64,000 bases of DNA from Rhodanobacter sp. ANJX3 (GTDB lineage Bacteria > Pseudomonadota > Gammaproteobacteria > Xanthomonadales > Rhodanobacteraceae): positions 372,001 through 436,000 of the forward strand of contig NZ_JACHCM010000002.1 of assembly GCF_014200755.1 (NCBI RefSeq), written 5' to 3'. The position numbers were made by a program, and so were the translations under genes. Shown here piece by piece: positions 54,762 to 63,975 of this stretch (positions are counted from its first letter, which is position 1; every line of letters begins with the position of its first letter). The notes beneath the pieces are model-generated. The model searched no databases, was not told the origin of the DNA, and saw nothing but the letters and a program-made list of their open reading frames with translations.

Positions 54762-55529
54762 GTGGCCATCGCTGAGGCGCGCCGCTTCGGCTTCGCGCTC
54801 GAGCGCGCCAGCAAGCGCTACGGCGCGGTGGTCGCGCTCAATCACGTCGATATCGATTTTTCCGCGGGCAGCACCACCGCTCTGATCGGTAGCAGCGGCT
54901 CGGGCAAGTCGACCGTGCTGCGGTTGCTGCTGGGGCTGGACTATCCGGATGAGGGTACGGTTCGCGTCGACGGCCAGCCGCTCGGCCCCTCCAAGGTACT
55001 CGAACTGCGACGACGCGTCGGCTATGTGATCCAGGAGGGCGGACTGTTTCCACACCTCACCTTATCCGGCAATTTGGCGCTGCTGCCGCGCTATCTCGGC
55101 TGGCGTGCGCAACACGTGCAGCAGCGCGCCGAGGAACTCGCGGCGCTCACCCATCTGCCGCTCGATGTGCTCGATCGCTATCCCGCCGAACTCTCCGGCG
55201 GACAGCGCCAGCGCGTGGCGCTGATGCGCGCGCTGATGGTCGATCCCGACGCGCTACTGCTGGACGAACCGCTGGGCGCGCTCGACCCCATCGTGCGGCA
55301 CGAGCTGCAGGACGAGCTCAAGCGCATTTTCGCGCAGATCGGCAAGACGGTGATCATCGTCACGCACGACCTGGCCGAAGCGGCCTGGTTCGCCGATCGG
55401 CTGGTGCTGATGCGCGACGGCGCCATCGTGCAGGACGGCACGCTGCAGGATCTGCTGGATCGCCCCGCCGAGCCTTTCGTGACCCGCTTTGTCGAAGCGC
55501 AGCGTCGCCTGCCCGAGGTGCGTTCGTGA
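54762..55529 (+). CDS. ABC transporter ATP-binding protein, osmoprotectant (OpuCA/ProV-like) type
   Basis: 255 residues. Walker A GSSGSGKST, Q-loop VIQEGGLFPHLT, ABC signature LSGGQRQRVA, Walker B ALLLDEPLGALD and the H-loop THDLAEA are intact. The C-terminal part lacks the CBS pair found in OpuCA/ProV, so this is the shorter form. It energises import of glycine betaine-like osmoprotectants with the fused permease/binding protein encoded next (4-nt overlap). GTG 54762 (VAIAEARRFG) is used; a TTG at 54735 would extend it by nine residues. Confidence 0.9.
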   Translation: MAIAEARRFGFALERASKRYGAVVALNHVDIDFSAGSTTALIGSSGSGKSTVLRLLLGLDYPDEGTVRVDGQPLGPSKVLELRRRVGYVIQEGGLFPHLTLSGNLALLPRYLGWRAQHVQQRAEELAALTHLPLDVLDRYPAELSGGQRQRVALMRALMVDPDALLLDEPLGALDPIVRHELQDELKRIFAQIGKTVIIVTHDLAEAAWFADRLVLMRDGAIVQDGTLQDLLDRPAEPFVTRFVEAQRRLPEVRS

Positions 55530-57019
55530 GTCGCACGATGGGTCGGTGCCTGATGCTGCTGGTGCTGCTGCTCGTGCCCGTATTTGCGCAATCGACGCCG
55601 GTGCGCATCGGCTCGAAGGTGTTTACCGAATCGGTGATCCTGGGCGAACTGGCCAAGGCCACCGCGCAGCAGGCCGGCGTCGATGCCGTGCACCAGCGCG
55701 AGCTCGGTGGCACCAGCGTGCTGTGGAAAGCGCTGCAGCAAGGCGATATCGACGTCTATTCCGAATACACCGGCACCATCACCCACGAGCTGCTGAAAAA
55801 CGTGGCGCCCGACGCCGACATCCCTACCTTGCGCGCGCGGCTGCAGCCGCTCGGCATCGGCATCACCGATTCGCTGGGCTTCAACAACACCTATGCCGTG
55901 GGCATGCTGGCGGATAAAGCCGCGCAGCGGCATATCAGCCGCCTGTCCGATCTGGCTGCGCATCCCGAACTGCGCTTCGGCTTTTCCAACGAGTTCATCG
56001 ATCGCGTGGACGGTTGGCCCGGCATTCGCCAGCGCTACGCTCTGCCGCAGACGCAGGTGCGCGGACTCGACCACGCGCTGTCGTATCGCGCCGTGGCCAG
56101 CGGCGCGGTCGATGCGATCGACCTCTACAGCACCGACGCGGAAATTCCCTACTACCATCTGCGCACGCTGGACGACGACCGCCATTATTTTCCGCGCTAC
56201 GAGGCGGTGTATCTGTATCGGCTGGCGCTTGCGCAAAGCGCGCCGCAGTTCGTCACCGCGCTGCAAAAGCTCGCCGGCCGCATCGACGAAAACACCATGC
56301 GGCAGATGAACGCCAAAGTGAAGCTGCATGGTATGAAGGAAGACGTCGTGGTCGCGGCGTTTCTCGGCATCCGCGCCGATACCCGCGCCGACAAGGGACT
56401 CGCCGCGCGACTGCTGCAGACGAGCATCGAACACATCAAGTTGGTCATGCTGTCGCTGGGACTGGCCGTGCTGCTGGCGATTCCGCTGGGCATTCTGGCG
56501 GCGCGGCTCAAACGCCTGGGGCAAGTGGTGATCGGGCTGACCGGCATTCTGCAGACCGTGCCGTCGCTGGCGATGTTCGTTTTCATGATCCCAGTGTTCG
56601 GCATCGGCACCTGGCCGGCCATCGCCGCGCTGTTCCTTTACAGCCTGCTGCCGATCGTGCGCAACACGCACGCGGGGCTGGTCGGCATTGCGCCGGAACT
56701 GCGCGAATCGGCCGCGGCCATGGGCCTGCCGCGCGGCGTCCGGTTGCGATGGATCGAACTGCCCCTGGCCACGCGCTCGATCCTCGCCGGCATCAAGACC
56801 GCGGCGGTGATCAACGTGGGCACGGCCACGCTGGCCGCGCTGATTGGCGCCGGCGGCTACGGCCAGCCGATTCTCACCGGTATCCGGCTGGACAACATCG
56901 GCCTGATTCTCGAGGGTGCGATTCCCGCGGCCATTCTGGCACTGCTGGCGCAAGGCGTGTTCGAAGGCATCGAACGCTGGCTGACGCCGCGCGGGCTTCG
57001 GCTTCAGGCGCGGCAGTAG
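55526..57019 (+). CDS. Fused osmoprotectant-binding protein and ABC permease (OpuCB/OpuCC-like)
   Basis: 497 residues beginning with a signal/first TM (LMLLVLLLVPVFAQS), then a QAT/glycine-betaine-binding domain (about 25-275; VRIGSKVFTESVILGELAK, YSEYTGTITHELL, GFNNTYAVGMLAD) followed by an OpuCB-like inner-membrane permease (about 300-490) with the EAA-type loop (GIAPELRESAAAMGLPRGVRLRWIELPLA). Binding protein and permease in one chain are usual for this subfamily. It starts with GTG overlapping the ATPase stop (GTGA at 55526-55529). Together they form a complete importer, probably for glycine betaine, choline or a related compatible solute. Confidence 0.93.
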   Translation: MSRTMGRCLMLLVLLLVPVFAQSTPVRIGSKVFTESVILGELAKATAQQAGVDAVHQRELGGTSVLWKALQQGDIDVYSEYTGTITHELLKNVAPDADIPTLRARLQPLGIGITDSLGFNNTYAVGMLADKAAQRHISRLSDLAAHPELRFGFSNEFIDRVDGWPGIRQRYALPQTQVRGLDHALSYRAVASGAVDAIDLYSTDAEIPYYHLRTLDDDRHYFPRYEAVYLYRLALAQSAPQFVTALQKLAGRIDENTMRQMNAKVKLHGMKEDVVVAAFLGIRADTRADKGLAARLLQTSIEHIKLVMLSLGLAVLLAIPLGILAARLKRLGQVVIGLTGILQTVPSLAMFVFMIPVFGIGTWPAIAALFLYSLLPIVRNTHAGLVGIAPELRESAAAMGLPRGVRLRWIELPLATRSILAGIKTAAVINVGTATLAALIGAGGYGQPILTGIRLDNIGLILEGAIPAAILALLAQGVFEGIERWLTPRGLRLQARQ

Positions 57020-57111
57020 GCGTAACGCGCGCTGATGTCGCAGGCCCGCCGCACGACGAAACCGGCACGTCGGGCATGCGACCATCGGCTATTCGCATCG
57101 AGGCCCAACGC

Positions 57112-58107
57112 ATGCAGCACGCCCGCAAAACTCACTCGCCGCGTATCGCGATCATCGGAGCCGGCATGGCCGGCATCAGCTGTGCGGACGCGCTCCAGCG
57201 GTACGATCTCGCCGTCACGCTGTTCGATAAGAGCCGCGGCATCGGCGGCCGCCTCGCCACGCGACGCACCGATGGCGGCGACAGCTTCGATCATGGCGCG
57301 CAGTACATCACCACGCGCTCGGCCGATTTCAGTGCTTTTGTCGACAGGCTTCGGCAAGCCGGCGCCGCAGCGGAATGGCAGCCACGCTTGAGCACCGACG
57401 CGTCGGCGCATCACGCATGGTTCGTCGGTACGCCCGGCATGAGCGCGCTGCTGAAACCGCTGACGCAGGATCTCGACATCCACCTCAACACGACAGTCAG
57501 CGCGCTGGAGCGAAGCGGGAATGGCTGGCAGCTGCGGACTGCCGACGGCACGCTGTCCGAATCCTACGACGTGGTGATCAGCACTGCGCCGCCCGTGCAG
57601 ACGCGCGCGCTTTTCGCGGTCGACCCGGCGATGCAAGCATCGCTCGATGCGATAAGCATGGCGCCGTGCTGGACGCTGATGGCCACCTTTACCGCGCCAA
57701 TCGATGTGGACTTCGACGCACGCCGCTTCGACGAAGGTGCCGTCTCCTGGATGGCACGACAGGCATCGCGCCCGCAGCACGGCGGAAATCAGCAGGGTTG
57801 GGTAGTGCACGCGGGGGCTGAGTGGAGCGCCGAGCATCTGGAACTGACGCCCGAGCAGGTCGCAAGCCTTATGCAGCAGGAACTGTCTCGCGCCATTGGC
57901 ATGGCGCTGCCACAAGCCAGCTTCGTCCAGGCGCACCGCTGGCGCTACGCCATGACGACGCAGCCGCTGGGCCAGCCCTTTCTCGCCAGCGCGGATAAGA
58001 GCCTATTCGCAGGCGGCGACTGGTGCCTTGGCGCACGCGTGGAGTGCGCCTATCAAAGCGGCGCGGCAATGGCCGCCGCCGTGGCGAAAAGACTGCTCAC
58101 CGAATGA
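57112..58107 (+). CDS. Renalase-like NAD(P)/FAD-dependent oxidoreductase
   Basis: 331 residues. FAD site RIAIIGAGMAGISCADALQRY near residues 11-31 and the renalase-type motif KSRGIGGRLATRR then FDHGAQYIT; C-terminal flavin loop SLFAGGDWCLGARVECAYQSGAAMA. The bacterial renalase-like group oxidises dihydro-isomers of nicotinamide dinucleotides, which is a plausible role here. ATG 57112 is chosen for the GAGG ribosome site 8 nt upstream; ATG 57076 is an alternative. The gene follows the ABC importer by about 90 bp. Confidence 0.88.
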   Translation: MQHARKTHSPRIAIIGAGMAGISCADALQRYDLAVTLFDKSRGIGGRLATRRTDGGDSFDHGAQYITTRSADFSAFVDRLRQAGAAAEWQPRLSTDASAHHAWFVGTPGMSALLKPLTQDLDIHLNTTVSALERSGNGWQLRTADGTLSESYDVVISTAPPVQTRALFAVDPAMQASLDAISMAPCWTLMATFTAPIDVDFDARRFDEGAVSWMARQASRPQHGGNQQGWVVHAGAEWSAEHLELTPEQVASLMQQELSRAIGMALPQASFVQAHRWRYAMTTQPLGQPFLASADKSLFAGGDWCLGARVECAYQSGAAMAAAVAKRLLTE

Positions 58108-58249
58108 CTTCGTCGCCAGGCCACTGTTGTTCTGTCTGACGAAACACATTCGTGCCGCGGCATATGGCCGTCCAAATGCCGCCCTCGGTTGACAATCCGC
58201 CGCGCTCATGCCGACCATGCGCGTCTATCTATCTCAAGAAAACATTCCC

Positions 58250-59182
58250 ATGTCCAAGCAGCCTGCCCTGGCGATCGTCTACGAGCACCCCGAGTGGTTC
58301 AAGCCGCTGTTCGCTGCGCTGGATCGCCGCGGCGTCGACTATCGGGCTTTTCCCTTCGAGAGCCATCAATTCGATCTTGCCCAGCGGCACGCACCGGCGC
58401 CGGTGGTGTTCAGCCGCTTGGCGATGAGTTCATTTCTGCGCCAGGACGAGCATCCGATTTTCTACGCGCAGGCGTTGTATGCGCACTGGGAGTTGAACGG
58501 CGCGCACGTGATCAACGGCAGCAAGGCACTGGCGATCGATGCGAACAAAGCACGGCAGCTGTCGGTGATCCAGTCGCTGGGGTTGGATATTCCCGCCACC
58601 CGTGTAGTGCACCGGCAGGCGGATGTCGTGGCGGCAACCGAAGGCCTGCGCTTTCCGGTCATCGTGAAGGTGAACATCGGCGGCTCGGGCGCAGGCGTAT
58701 CGCGCTATGACAGCGTCGACGAATTGAAGCAGGCCGTGGCCGACGACCGCACGCCCAAAGGCATCGACAGCGTGCTGCTGGTGCAGGAATACGTGCCGGC
58801 GAAAGACAAGCACATGGTCCGCATGGAAACGCTGGACGGCAAGTTTATTTATGCGATCTCGCTCAACACCGACGGCGGCACGTTCGACCTTTGCCCTGCC
58901 GACGTCTGCCTGATCGACAAGCCCACCGTCACCGTGCAGGAATTCAAGCCCGATGCGCAGGCGATCAAGGCGGCCGAAGCCATTGCGCGAGCGTCGGGGC
59001 TGGACATCGGCGGCATCGAATTCATGATCGACGAACGCGACGGTGCGCGCCGTTTCTACGATATCAACGGGCTATCCAATTTCGTCGCCGATCCGCTCCA
59101 CGTGCTGGGCTGGGACCCGCACGAAAAGCTGGTCGACTATCTGATCAACGTGATCGCGTCCAAGCGGGAGAAGGCAGCATGA
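58250..59182 (+). CDS. ATP-grasp enzyme (RimK-like)
   Basis: 310 residues. N-terminal domain ALAIVYEHPEWFKPLFAALDRRGVDYRAF, then ATP-grasp core: KARQLSVIQSLGLDIPATRVV, FPVIVKVNIGGSGAGVSRY (Gly-rich loop), LLVQEYVPAKDKHMVRM, IGGIEFMIDERDG and FYDINGLSNF carrying the Mg/ATP residues. The fold joins a carboxylate to an amine using ATP (RimK, carboxylate-amine ligases). Substrates are unknown. Its stop overlaps the start of the LLM oxidoreductase gene (ATGA, 59179-59182), so the two enzymes probably act in one pathway. Confidence 0.9.
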   Translation: MSKQPALAIVYEHPEWFKPLFAALDRRGVDYRAFPFESHQFDLAQRHAPAPVVFSRLAMSSFLRQDEHPIFYAQALYAHWELNGAHVINGSKALAIDANKARQLSVIQSLGLDIPATRVVHRQADVVAATEGLRFPVIVKVNIGGSGAGVSRYDSVDELKQAVADDRTPKGIDSVLLVQEYVPAKDKHMVRMETLDGKFIYAISLNTDGGTFDLCPADVCLIDKPTVTVQEFKPDAQAIKAAEAIARASGLDIGGIEFMIDERDGARRFYDINGLSNFVADPLHVLGWDPHEKLVDYLINVIASKREKAA

Positions 59183-60213
59183 AGTACGGATTCTGGGCCC
59201 CGGTATTCGGCGGTTGGCTGCGCAATATCCGCGACGAAAACATGGAAGCAAGCTGGGACTATCTCAGCAAGCTGTGCCTTCGCGCCGAGCAGATTGGCTA
59301 CGACCTCACCCTGGTCGCCGAACTCAATCTCAACGACATCAAGGGCGTCAACGAACCGGCGCTCGACGCCTGGTCCAGTGCCGCCGCGCTGGCCGCAGTG
59401 ACGAAAAAACTGGAGATCATGGTCGCCGTGCGGCCGAATTTTCATCAGCCCGCGCTGTTCGCCAAGCAGGCCGCGAATATCGACCGCATCTCCGGCGGCC
59501 GACTCGCGCTCAACGTGGTGTCGTCCTGGTGGGCCGACGAAGCAACGCAATACGGCCTGCAGTTCGATCAGCACGACGACCGCTACGGTCGCACCAACGA
59601 ATGGCTGCAGGTGGTCGACGGCCTATGGACACAGACGCCGTTCAATTTCAGCGGCGAGCGCTACCAGCTGAAGGACGCGATCTGCGAGCCCAAGCCGATC
59701 TCTTCGCCGCGTCCAACCATCTACGCCGGCGGCGAATCCGAAGCGGCCAAGACGATGATCGCCCAGCGCTGTGACGCTTACGTCATGCACGGCGACGAAC
59801 CGGCCTTCATCGGCGAAAAAATCGCCGACATGCGTGCTCGCCGCGAGCGTGCAGGCCTGCCGCCGATGATCTACGGCATGGCGGCTTACGCCATCGTGCG
59901 CGATACCGAGGCCGAAGCGCTGGCCGAGGTCGAACGCATTACCGCGCTGGACCCGGAAGCCGCCGGCTTCGCCAACTTCGAGCAGTGGCTCTCCGGCACC
60001 CAGCTGGAGCGCGAGATGAAGATCAAGGAATACTCGGTCTCCAATCGTGGCCTGCGTCCGGGTCTGATCGGCACGCCCGAGCAGGTGCGTGCGCGCATCG
60101 ACGAATTCTCCGCGATTGGCCTCGATCTGCTCCTGCTGCAGATGAGCCCGCAGCTGGAAGAAATGGAACGTTTCGCGGCGCAAGTGATCTCACACTCGAC
60201 GTTGGCTGCCTGA
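59179..60213 (+). CDS. LLM-class flavin-dependent oxidoreductase (SsuD/DszA-like)
   Basis: 344 residues, bacterial luciferase-like TIM barrel: MKYGFWAPVFGGWLRNI, YDLTLVAELNLNDI, EIMVAVRPNFHQPALFAKQAANIDRISGGRLALNVVSSWW (the flavin-binding strand of SsuD-type monooxygenases), IYAGGESEAAKTMI and GLIGTPEQVRARI. Uses FMNH2 and O2. In the SsuD group it desulfonates alkanesulfonates; here the substrate is probably the amide product or substrate of the coupled ATP-grasp gene, but this is inference. Four-nt overlap with that gene. Confidence 0.9.
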   Translation: MKYGFWAPVFGGWLRNIRDENMEASWDYLSKLCLRAEQIGYDLTLVAELNLNDIKGVNEPALDAWSSAAALAAVTKKLEIMVAVRPNFHQPALFAKQAANIDRISGGRLALNVVSSWWADEATQYGLQFDQHDDRYGRTNEWLQVVDGLWTQTPFNFSGERYQLKDAICEPKPISSPRPTIYAGGESEAAKTMIAQRCDAYVMHGDEPAFIGEKIADMRARRERAGLPPMIYGMAAYAIVRDTEAEALAEVERITALDPEAAGFANFEQWLSGTQLEREMKIKEYSVSNRGLRPGLIGTPEQVRARIDEFSAIGLDLLLLQMSPQLEEMERFAAQVISHSTLAA

Positions 60214-60421
60214 AACATCTGAAACAGACGGCACGTGGTTTTGGCCGTCGCTTTAAGCGGCAGCCACGGCGTTCGTGCCGGTCCAGAGGACAATGACGCT
60301 CGATACTCTAATACGCTCGCGTCGGTCCTGTAGCCGAGCCGCCTGGAGAGGCATCGCGTGGATATCGTGCATGCACCCTGCGCACGACGACAAATGGCGA
60401 TGCCATCGGCGTTGACAAGAG

Positions 60422-62038
60422 CTATGCGGCTGCGGGGAAACTATCTATCGGCAGGGTCACGGTGAATTCGCTGCCGAGATTGCGTCCGGCGCTGTGTCCC
60501 GTGACCGTGCCGCGGTGCGCCTCCACCAACTCGCGCACCACGGCCAGCCCAATGCCGAGTCCACCGCTGGAACGATCGAGCGCGCGCGCATCCTGCACGA
60601 ACAGGTCGAAGACATGCGGCAACGCGTCGGGTGAAATGCCGATGCCGTTATCGGACACGGTGATCGCCATCGCCTGCTCTCGCACCACCAGCACCAGCGA
60701 AACCTTGCCACCTTCCGGCGTGTATTTCGATGCGTTGTCCAAAAGATTGTTGAATATCTGCGTCAACCTGACGCGGTCTCCGTAAAAATGCAGCGGCGCA
60801 GCCGGTAACTCGCTCCTCATCTGCTGCCCTCTTGCTTCCATTGCGGGACGGCAGGAGTCGATCGCCAGACGCAGCACGTCGATCATTTCCACGTTGCTGC
60901 GCTCCAGCCGCAGCTTGCCCGTGCTGATGCGCGAACCATCGAGCAGATCGCCGATCAGTCGCGACATATGCGTCACCTGATCGTCGATGATCACCTGCAG
61001 ACGCGCCAGCGACAGCGCGTCGTCGGTCTGCCGATCGATCAGCAGACTCGCCGCCAGACGTATCGGCGTCAGTGGATTGCGCAGCTCGTGCGCCACCATC
61101 GCCATGAATTGGATCTGCTGGCGGTGTGCCTCGCGCGCGTGCAGCTCCAGCTCCTGCGCCGTGAGTGCAGCCATCAACAACTTTTCGTTGGCATCGCGGA
61201 GATCGGCCAGGCGATCGGCTTCCTCGACCGGCAGCGATTCGCGACAGATCAGCGGCATCAGTGCCGAGCGCGGTCCAGGCTCGCTCGTTGGCGCATCACC
61301 ATGGAACTGATATCCGCCGGGCCCTCTTTCCTTGGAACGATACATGGCCACATCGGCACGATCGATCAGGGTGACCATGTCCAGTCCGTCTTCCGGATAC
61401 ATGGCGATGCCGATGCTGGCGGACAGCTGCAGGCGCACCTCACCGACCGAACTGGGCAGCGCAATGGCCGCCAGCAGCATCTCGGCGATACGCGCCGCTT
61501 CGGAAGCCTGAGCAACCTGGGTCAGCAACACGAGGAACTCGTCACCGCCGTGCCGACTGACGGTGTCGCCATCGTGCAGCACCGACTCCAGGCGACTGGC
61601 GACCACCTGCAGCACGGCGTCGCCACCGGCATGGCCGAGCGTGTTGTCGATGGTTCTGAAATGATCCAGATCGAGAAAGAGCACCGCCAGGCGGCTGTTC
61701 CGCTGACTGGCGCTGGTCATCGCCAGGGTCAGGCGATCGAACATCAGCGCACGGTTGGCCGTCTGCGTCAGCGCATCGCGCTGGCTGGAATAGGTCAGCT
61801 CGGTGAGATTGGCCACCGCGGTTTCCGCGATGGATTCGGCATTGAGTGCGGCCAGAACCAATCGACCGTTGGCTTCGAGCAGTTGCGTGACGCGATTGCC
61901 GCCGATCTCCACGCGCACGTCCACCAGTTCCTGGCGCAGTTTGACCAGATCCGCCCGCAGGTCGTCAGCCTGCCCGTTGAGTAACGCCACTACCTGCGTG
62001 GCTCCAGCAACGGTATGCGGATCGTTTCGGTCGGTCAC
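60422..62038 (-). CDS. GGDEF-histidine kinase hybrid
   Basis: 538 residues without TM. N-terminal coiled region (1-80), GGDEF domain (about 85-245) with intact HGGDEF (163-168), then a HisKA dimerisation helix (QFMAMVAHELRNPLTPI, phospho-His317) and a HATPase domain (NLLDNASKYTPEGG, DNGIGISPD, SSGGLGIGLAVV). A soluble kinase with a cyclase in front is uncommon; it could both autophosphorylate and make c-di-GMP, or the GGDEF may sense GTP. No receiver domain is seen and no response regulator is adjacent. Downstream of the KaiC-like gene (24-bp gap), same operon, matching KaiC-kinase pairs. Confidence 0.9.
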   Translation of the reverse strand: MTDRNDPHTVAGATQVVALLNGQADDLRADLVKLRQELVDVRVEIGGNRVTQLLEANGRLVLAALNAESIAETAVANLTELTYSSQRDALTQTANRALMFDRLTLAMTSASQRNSRLAVLFLDLDHFRTIDNTLGHAGGDAVLQVVASRLESVLHDGDTVSRHGGDEFLVLLTQVAQASEAARIAEMLLAAIALPSSVGEVRLQLSASIGIAMYPEDGLDMVTLIDRADVAMYRSKERGPGGYQFHGDAPTSEPGPRSALMPLICRESLPVEEADRLADLRDANEKLLMAALTAQELELHAREAHRQQIQFMAMVAHELRNPLTPIRLAASLLIDRQTDDALSLARLQVIIDDQVTHMSRLIGDLLDGSRISTGKLRLERSNVEMIDVLRLAIDSCRPAMEARGQQMRSELPAAPLHFYGDRVRLTQIFNNLLDNASKYTPEGGKVSLVLVVREQAMAITVSDNGIGISPDALPHVFDLFVQDARALDRSSGGLGIGLAVVRELVEAHRGTVTGHSAGRNLGSEFTVTLPIDSFPAAA

Positions 62039-62062
62039 GACGTCGACGGCATGATGCTGTAC

Positions 62063-63553
62063 TTATCCATCGTCGGCGCCGGATGTCGGTCCGTTCAAGC
62101 CGCTGCGGCTGCGCGTAGGCCGACCGCCCAGCAAACCCTCGTAACCGGCCAGCATCTCGTCGATCTGGATGCCGTCATCATCGATATGAAAAAGATGCAG
62201 CGCATTGGAATGCGCACTGGCGCGAATTTTTACCACCGCCATCACCCGCTCCAATCGACCCTCCAGTTCGATATAGCGCTGCACGACGATGGCGTCGGTG
62301 AGAAACGCCGTGCCGTAGGGGCTGAAGCGCAGTTCGTTATAGCGATCTTCGAGTTCGGAGGTCATCAGTACGGTGACGCCGATATTGGTAAGCGCCGAAA
62401 CCAGCCGGGATAGCGACTCACGAAAATCCTCGCGAAACGTCGGCGCCAGTGCCAGTTCGAATCCCGACAGCGAATCGATCACCACGCGAGTTGCCTTGAG
62501 CCGCTGGATCTCCGTGATCAGCTGCATCGCAATTTCGTCCACTGACAGCGCCAGCGAACGGGTATCGATGACGCCGATCCGATCGCTCTCGATCAGATCC
62601 GCCAGCACCCGACCACGCGATTGCTTGGGACGCTGTTCGAAGGCCGCGATGACCCCTGTTTCACCCGCCCGCGCGCCCTCGGTCAGAAATGCCGATGCCA
62701 GAATGCTCTTGCCCGAACCCGATGGCCCGGCAACCAGCAGCGAGTATCCGCGCGGCAGGCCGCCACCCATCATCGTATCGAGTTTGGGCACACCCATTTT
62801 CGCGCGCCGATCCGGTTCCAACGCGGGCTGCGGATCATTCAGCGTTGCCAGCGCCGGCGGCGCGAATACCTGAATGCCGTTCTCCGTGATGCGAAACGTG
62901 TGCAGACCAGGCAGCGACGGTTGCCCGCGCATCTTCATGACCTCCATCTTGCGTACCATCGAATTGCTCTGCACGCTCTGGCGCAGCCAGATCAGTCCGT
63001 CGGCCACCGTGAATACCGGGCTGGGATCGTCATCGCTGAAGTATTCGCCAAGCAGGAACGTGGTGGCCTGCCAGCTCGTCATCAGCATGCCCAGCTGCTG
63101 TACGAATTGCTGCAGGCTGATGAATGGATTGCGATCGCCCTCCCCAGCGAGGATGACCGAGCGGAAGGAGTCCACAAACACCAGCGAGGGGCCGTGCGCC
63201 TCGACCTCGGCAACCACCCGCGCCAGCACCTTGGTCAGATCGCCAGTGGCGGTTTCTTCGGCCAGATTGATGAAATGGACCGACTGGCTGACTTTTTCCG
63301 TATCGAAAAAGTCGAACTGCTGTTGATAGCGGAACATCTTCAGCGGCGGCTCGCCGAGCACGGTGAAATACAGCGCTGGCCGCGTAGGCGTGGCCAGCGC
63401 AAACATGATCTGATGCGCCAGCGTGGTCTTGCCCGACCCCGGGGGCCCGGCGATAAGGTTGAAGGAAAACTCCGGCAGACCGCCGCCGAACACTTCGTCC
63501 AGTCCAGGTACTCCCGTGGCAAGGCGATTGATGATGGCTTTGACCTTGATCAT
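62063..63553 (-). CDS. KaiC-like double ATPase
   Basis: 496 residues with two RecA-like KaiC domains. CI: TGVPGLDEVFGGGLPE, Walker A AGPPGSGKTT (35-44), Walker B SLVFVDSF. CII: MGGGLPRG, Walker A AGPSGSGKSI (275-284), Walker B RVVIDSLSG. The acidic residues that catalyse hydrolysis/phosphorylation in cyanobacterial KaiC come as single Glu (GEPPLKM; AFEQRPK), not as EE pairs. The C terminus lacks the KaiC A-loop. Such proteobacterial KaiC proteins are thought to act in stress or signalling rather than a clock. The ATG overlaps the stop of the upstream gene (ATGA, 63550-63553). Confidence 0.9.
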   Translation of the reverse strand: MIKVKAIINRLATGVPGLDEVFGGGLPEFSFNLIAGPPGSGKTTLAHQIMFALATPTRPALYFTVLGEPPLKMFRYQQQFDFFDTEKVSQSVHFINLAEETATGDLTKVLARVVAEVEAHGPSLVFVDSFRSVILAGEGDRNPFISLQQFVQQLGMLMTSWQATTFLLGEYFSDDDPSPVFTVADGLIWLRQSVQSNSMVRKMEVMKMRGQPSLPGLHTFRITENGIQVFAPPALATLNDPQPALEPDRRAKMGVPKLDTMMGGGLPRGYSLLVAGPSGSGKSILASAFLTEGARAGETGVIAAFEQRPKQSRGRVLADLIESDRIGVIDTRSLALSVDEIAMQLITEIQRLKATRVVIDSLSGFELALAPTFREDFRESLSRLVSALTNIGVTVLMTSELEDRYNELRFSPYGTAFLTDAIVVQRYIELEGRLERVMAVVKIRASAHSNALHLFHIDDDGIQIDEMLAGYEGLLGGRPTRSRSGLNGPTSGADDG

Positions 63554-63975
63554 GGAGCATTGTCCTTCGCGGCATCGCCGCTGGATGACTTGTCCCACAC
63601 CGAACGCAGCAGACGCTCGAACAGCGAGCCGCCGATCAGGTGGATAAGAAGATCGTGGAAAGTGTGTAGCAGCGAGATCGTTGCCGCCAAGGCCTCCACC
63701 GGCGTCTGTTGAGACAAGGCGGTTTTCAGACCCTCGAATTCGCCGGGGCGCAGCGAACCCTCGTATGCGGTCACGAGACAGGGATGATCGATCAACGTGA
63801 GATACAGGCTGCGCTTGTAAAGGGCCGCAACGCCGGACTGGCCGATGATCGGCGCCAGCGCCACGTCGACGTCCTTCCAAATCAGAAGTGCCTCGGCGGC
63901 GACGCTTGCCGCATCCGCAGCTTCCCCTACTCGTCTGGCAAGCATGGCTTGGATACCGTGTACGTCATTCGGCAT
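63550..63975 (-). CDS. Unidentified KaiC-operon protein
   Basis: 141 residues from ATG 63975 (the frame continues to a GTG at 63993 and stays open to the window edge, so a longer start outside cannot be excluded). All-helical composition: ARRVGEAADAASVAAEALLIWKDVDVALAPIIGQSG, then ALYKRSLYLTLIDHPCLV and a Leu/His-rich LLHTFHDLLIHLIGGSLFERLLRSVWDK segment. I know no family name. Its 4-nt overlap with the KaiC-like gene suggests that it binds or regulates KaiC. Confidence 0.7.
   Translation of the reverse strand: MPNDVHGIQAMLARRVGEAADAASVAAEALLIWKDVDVALAPIIGQSGVAALYKRSLYLTLIDHPCLVTAYEGSLRPGEFEGLKTALSQQTPVEALAATISLLHTFHDLLIHLIGGSLFERLLRSVWDKSSSGDAAKDNAP

Noticed and set aside
55178..57085. Minus-strand open frame of 635 codons
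   Set aside because: Antisense to the osmoprotectant ABC importer genes, which have intact motifs; Arg/His/Gln-rich translation.
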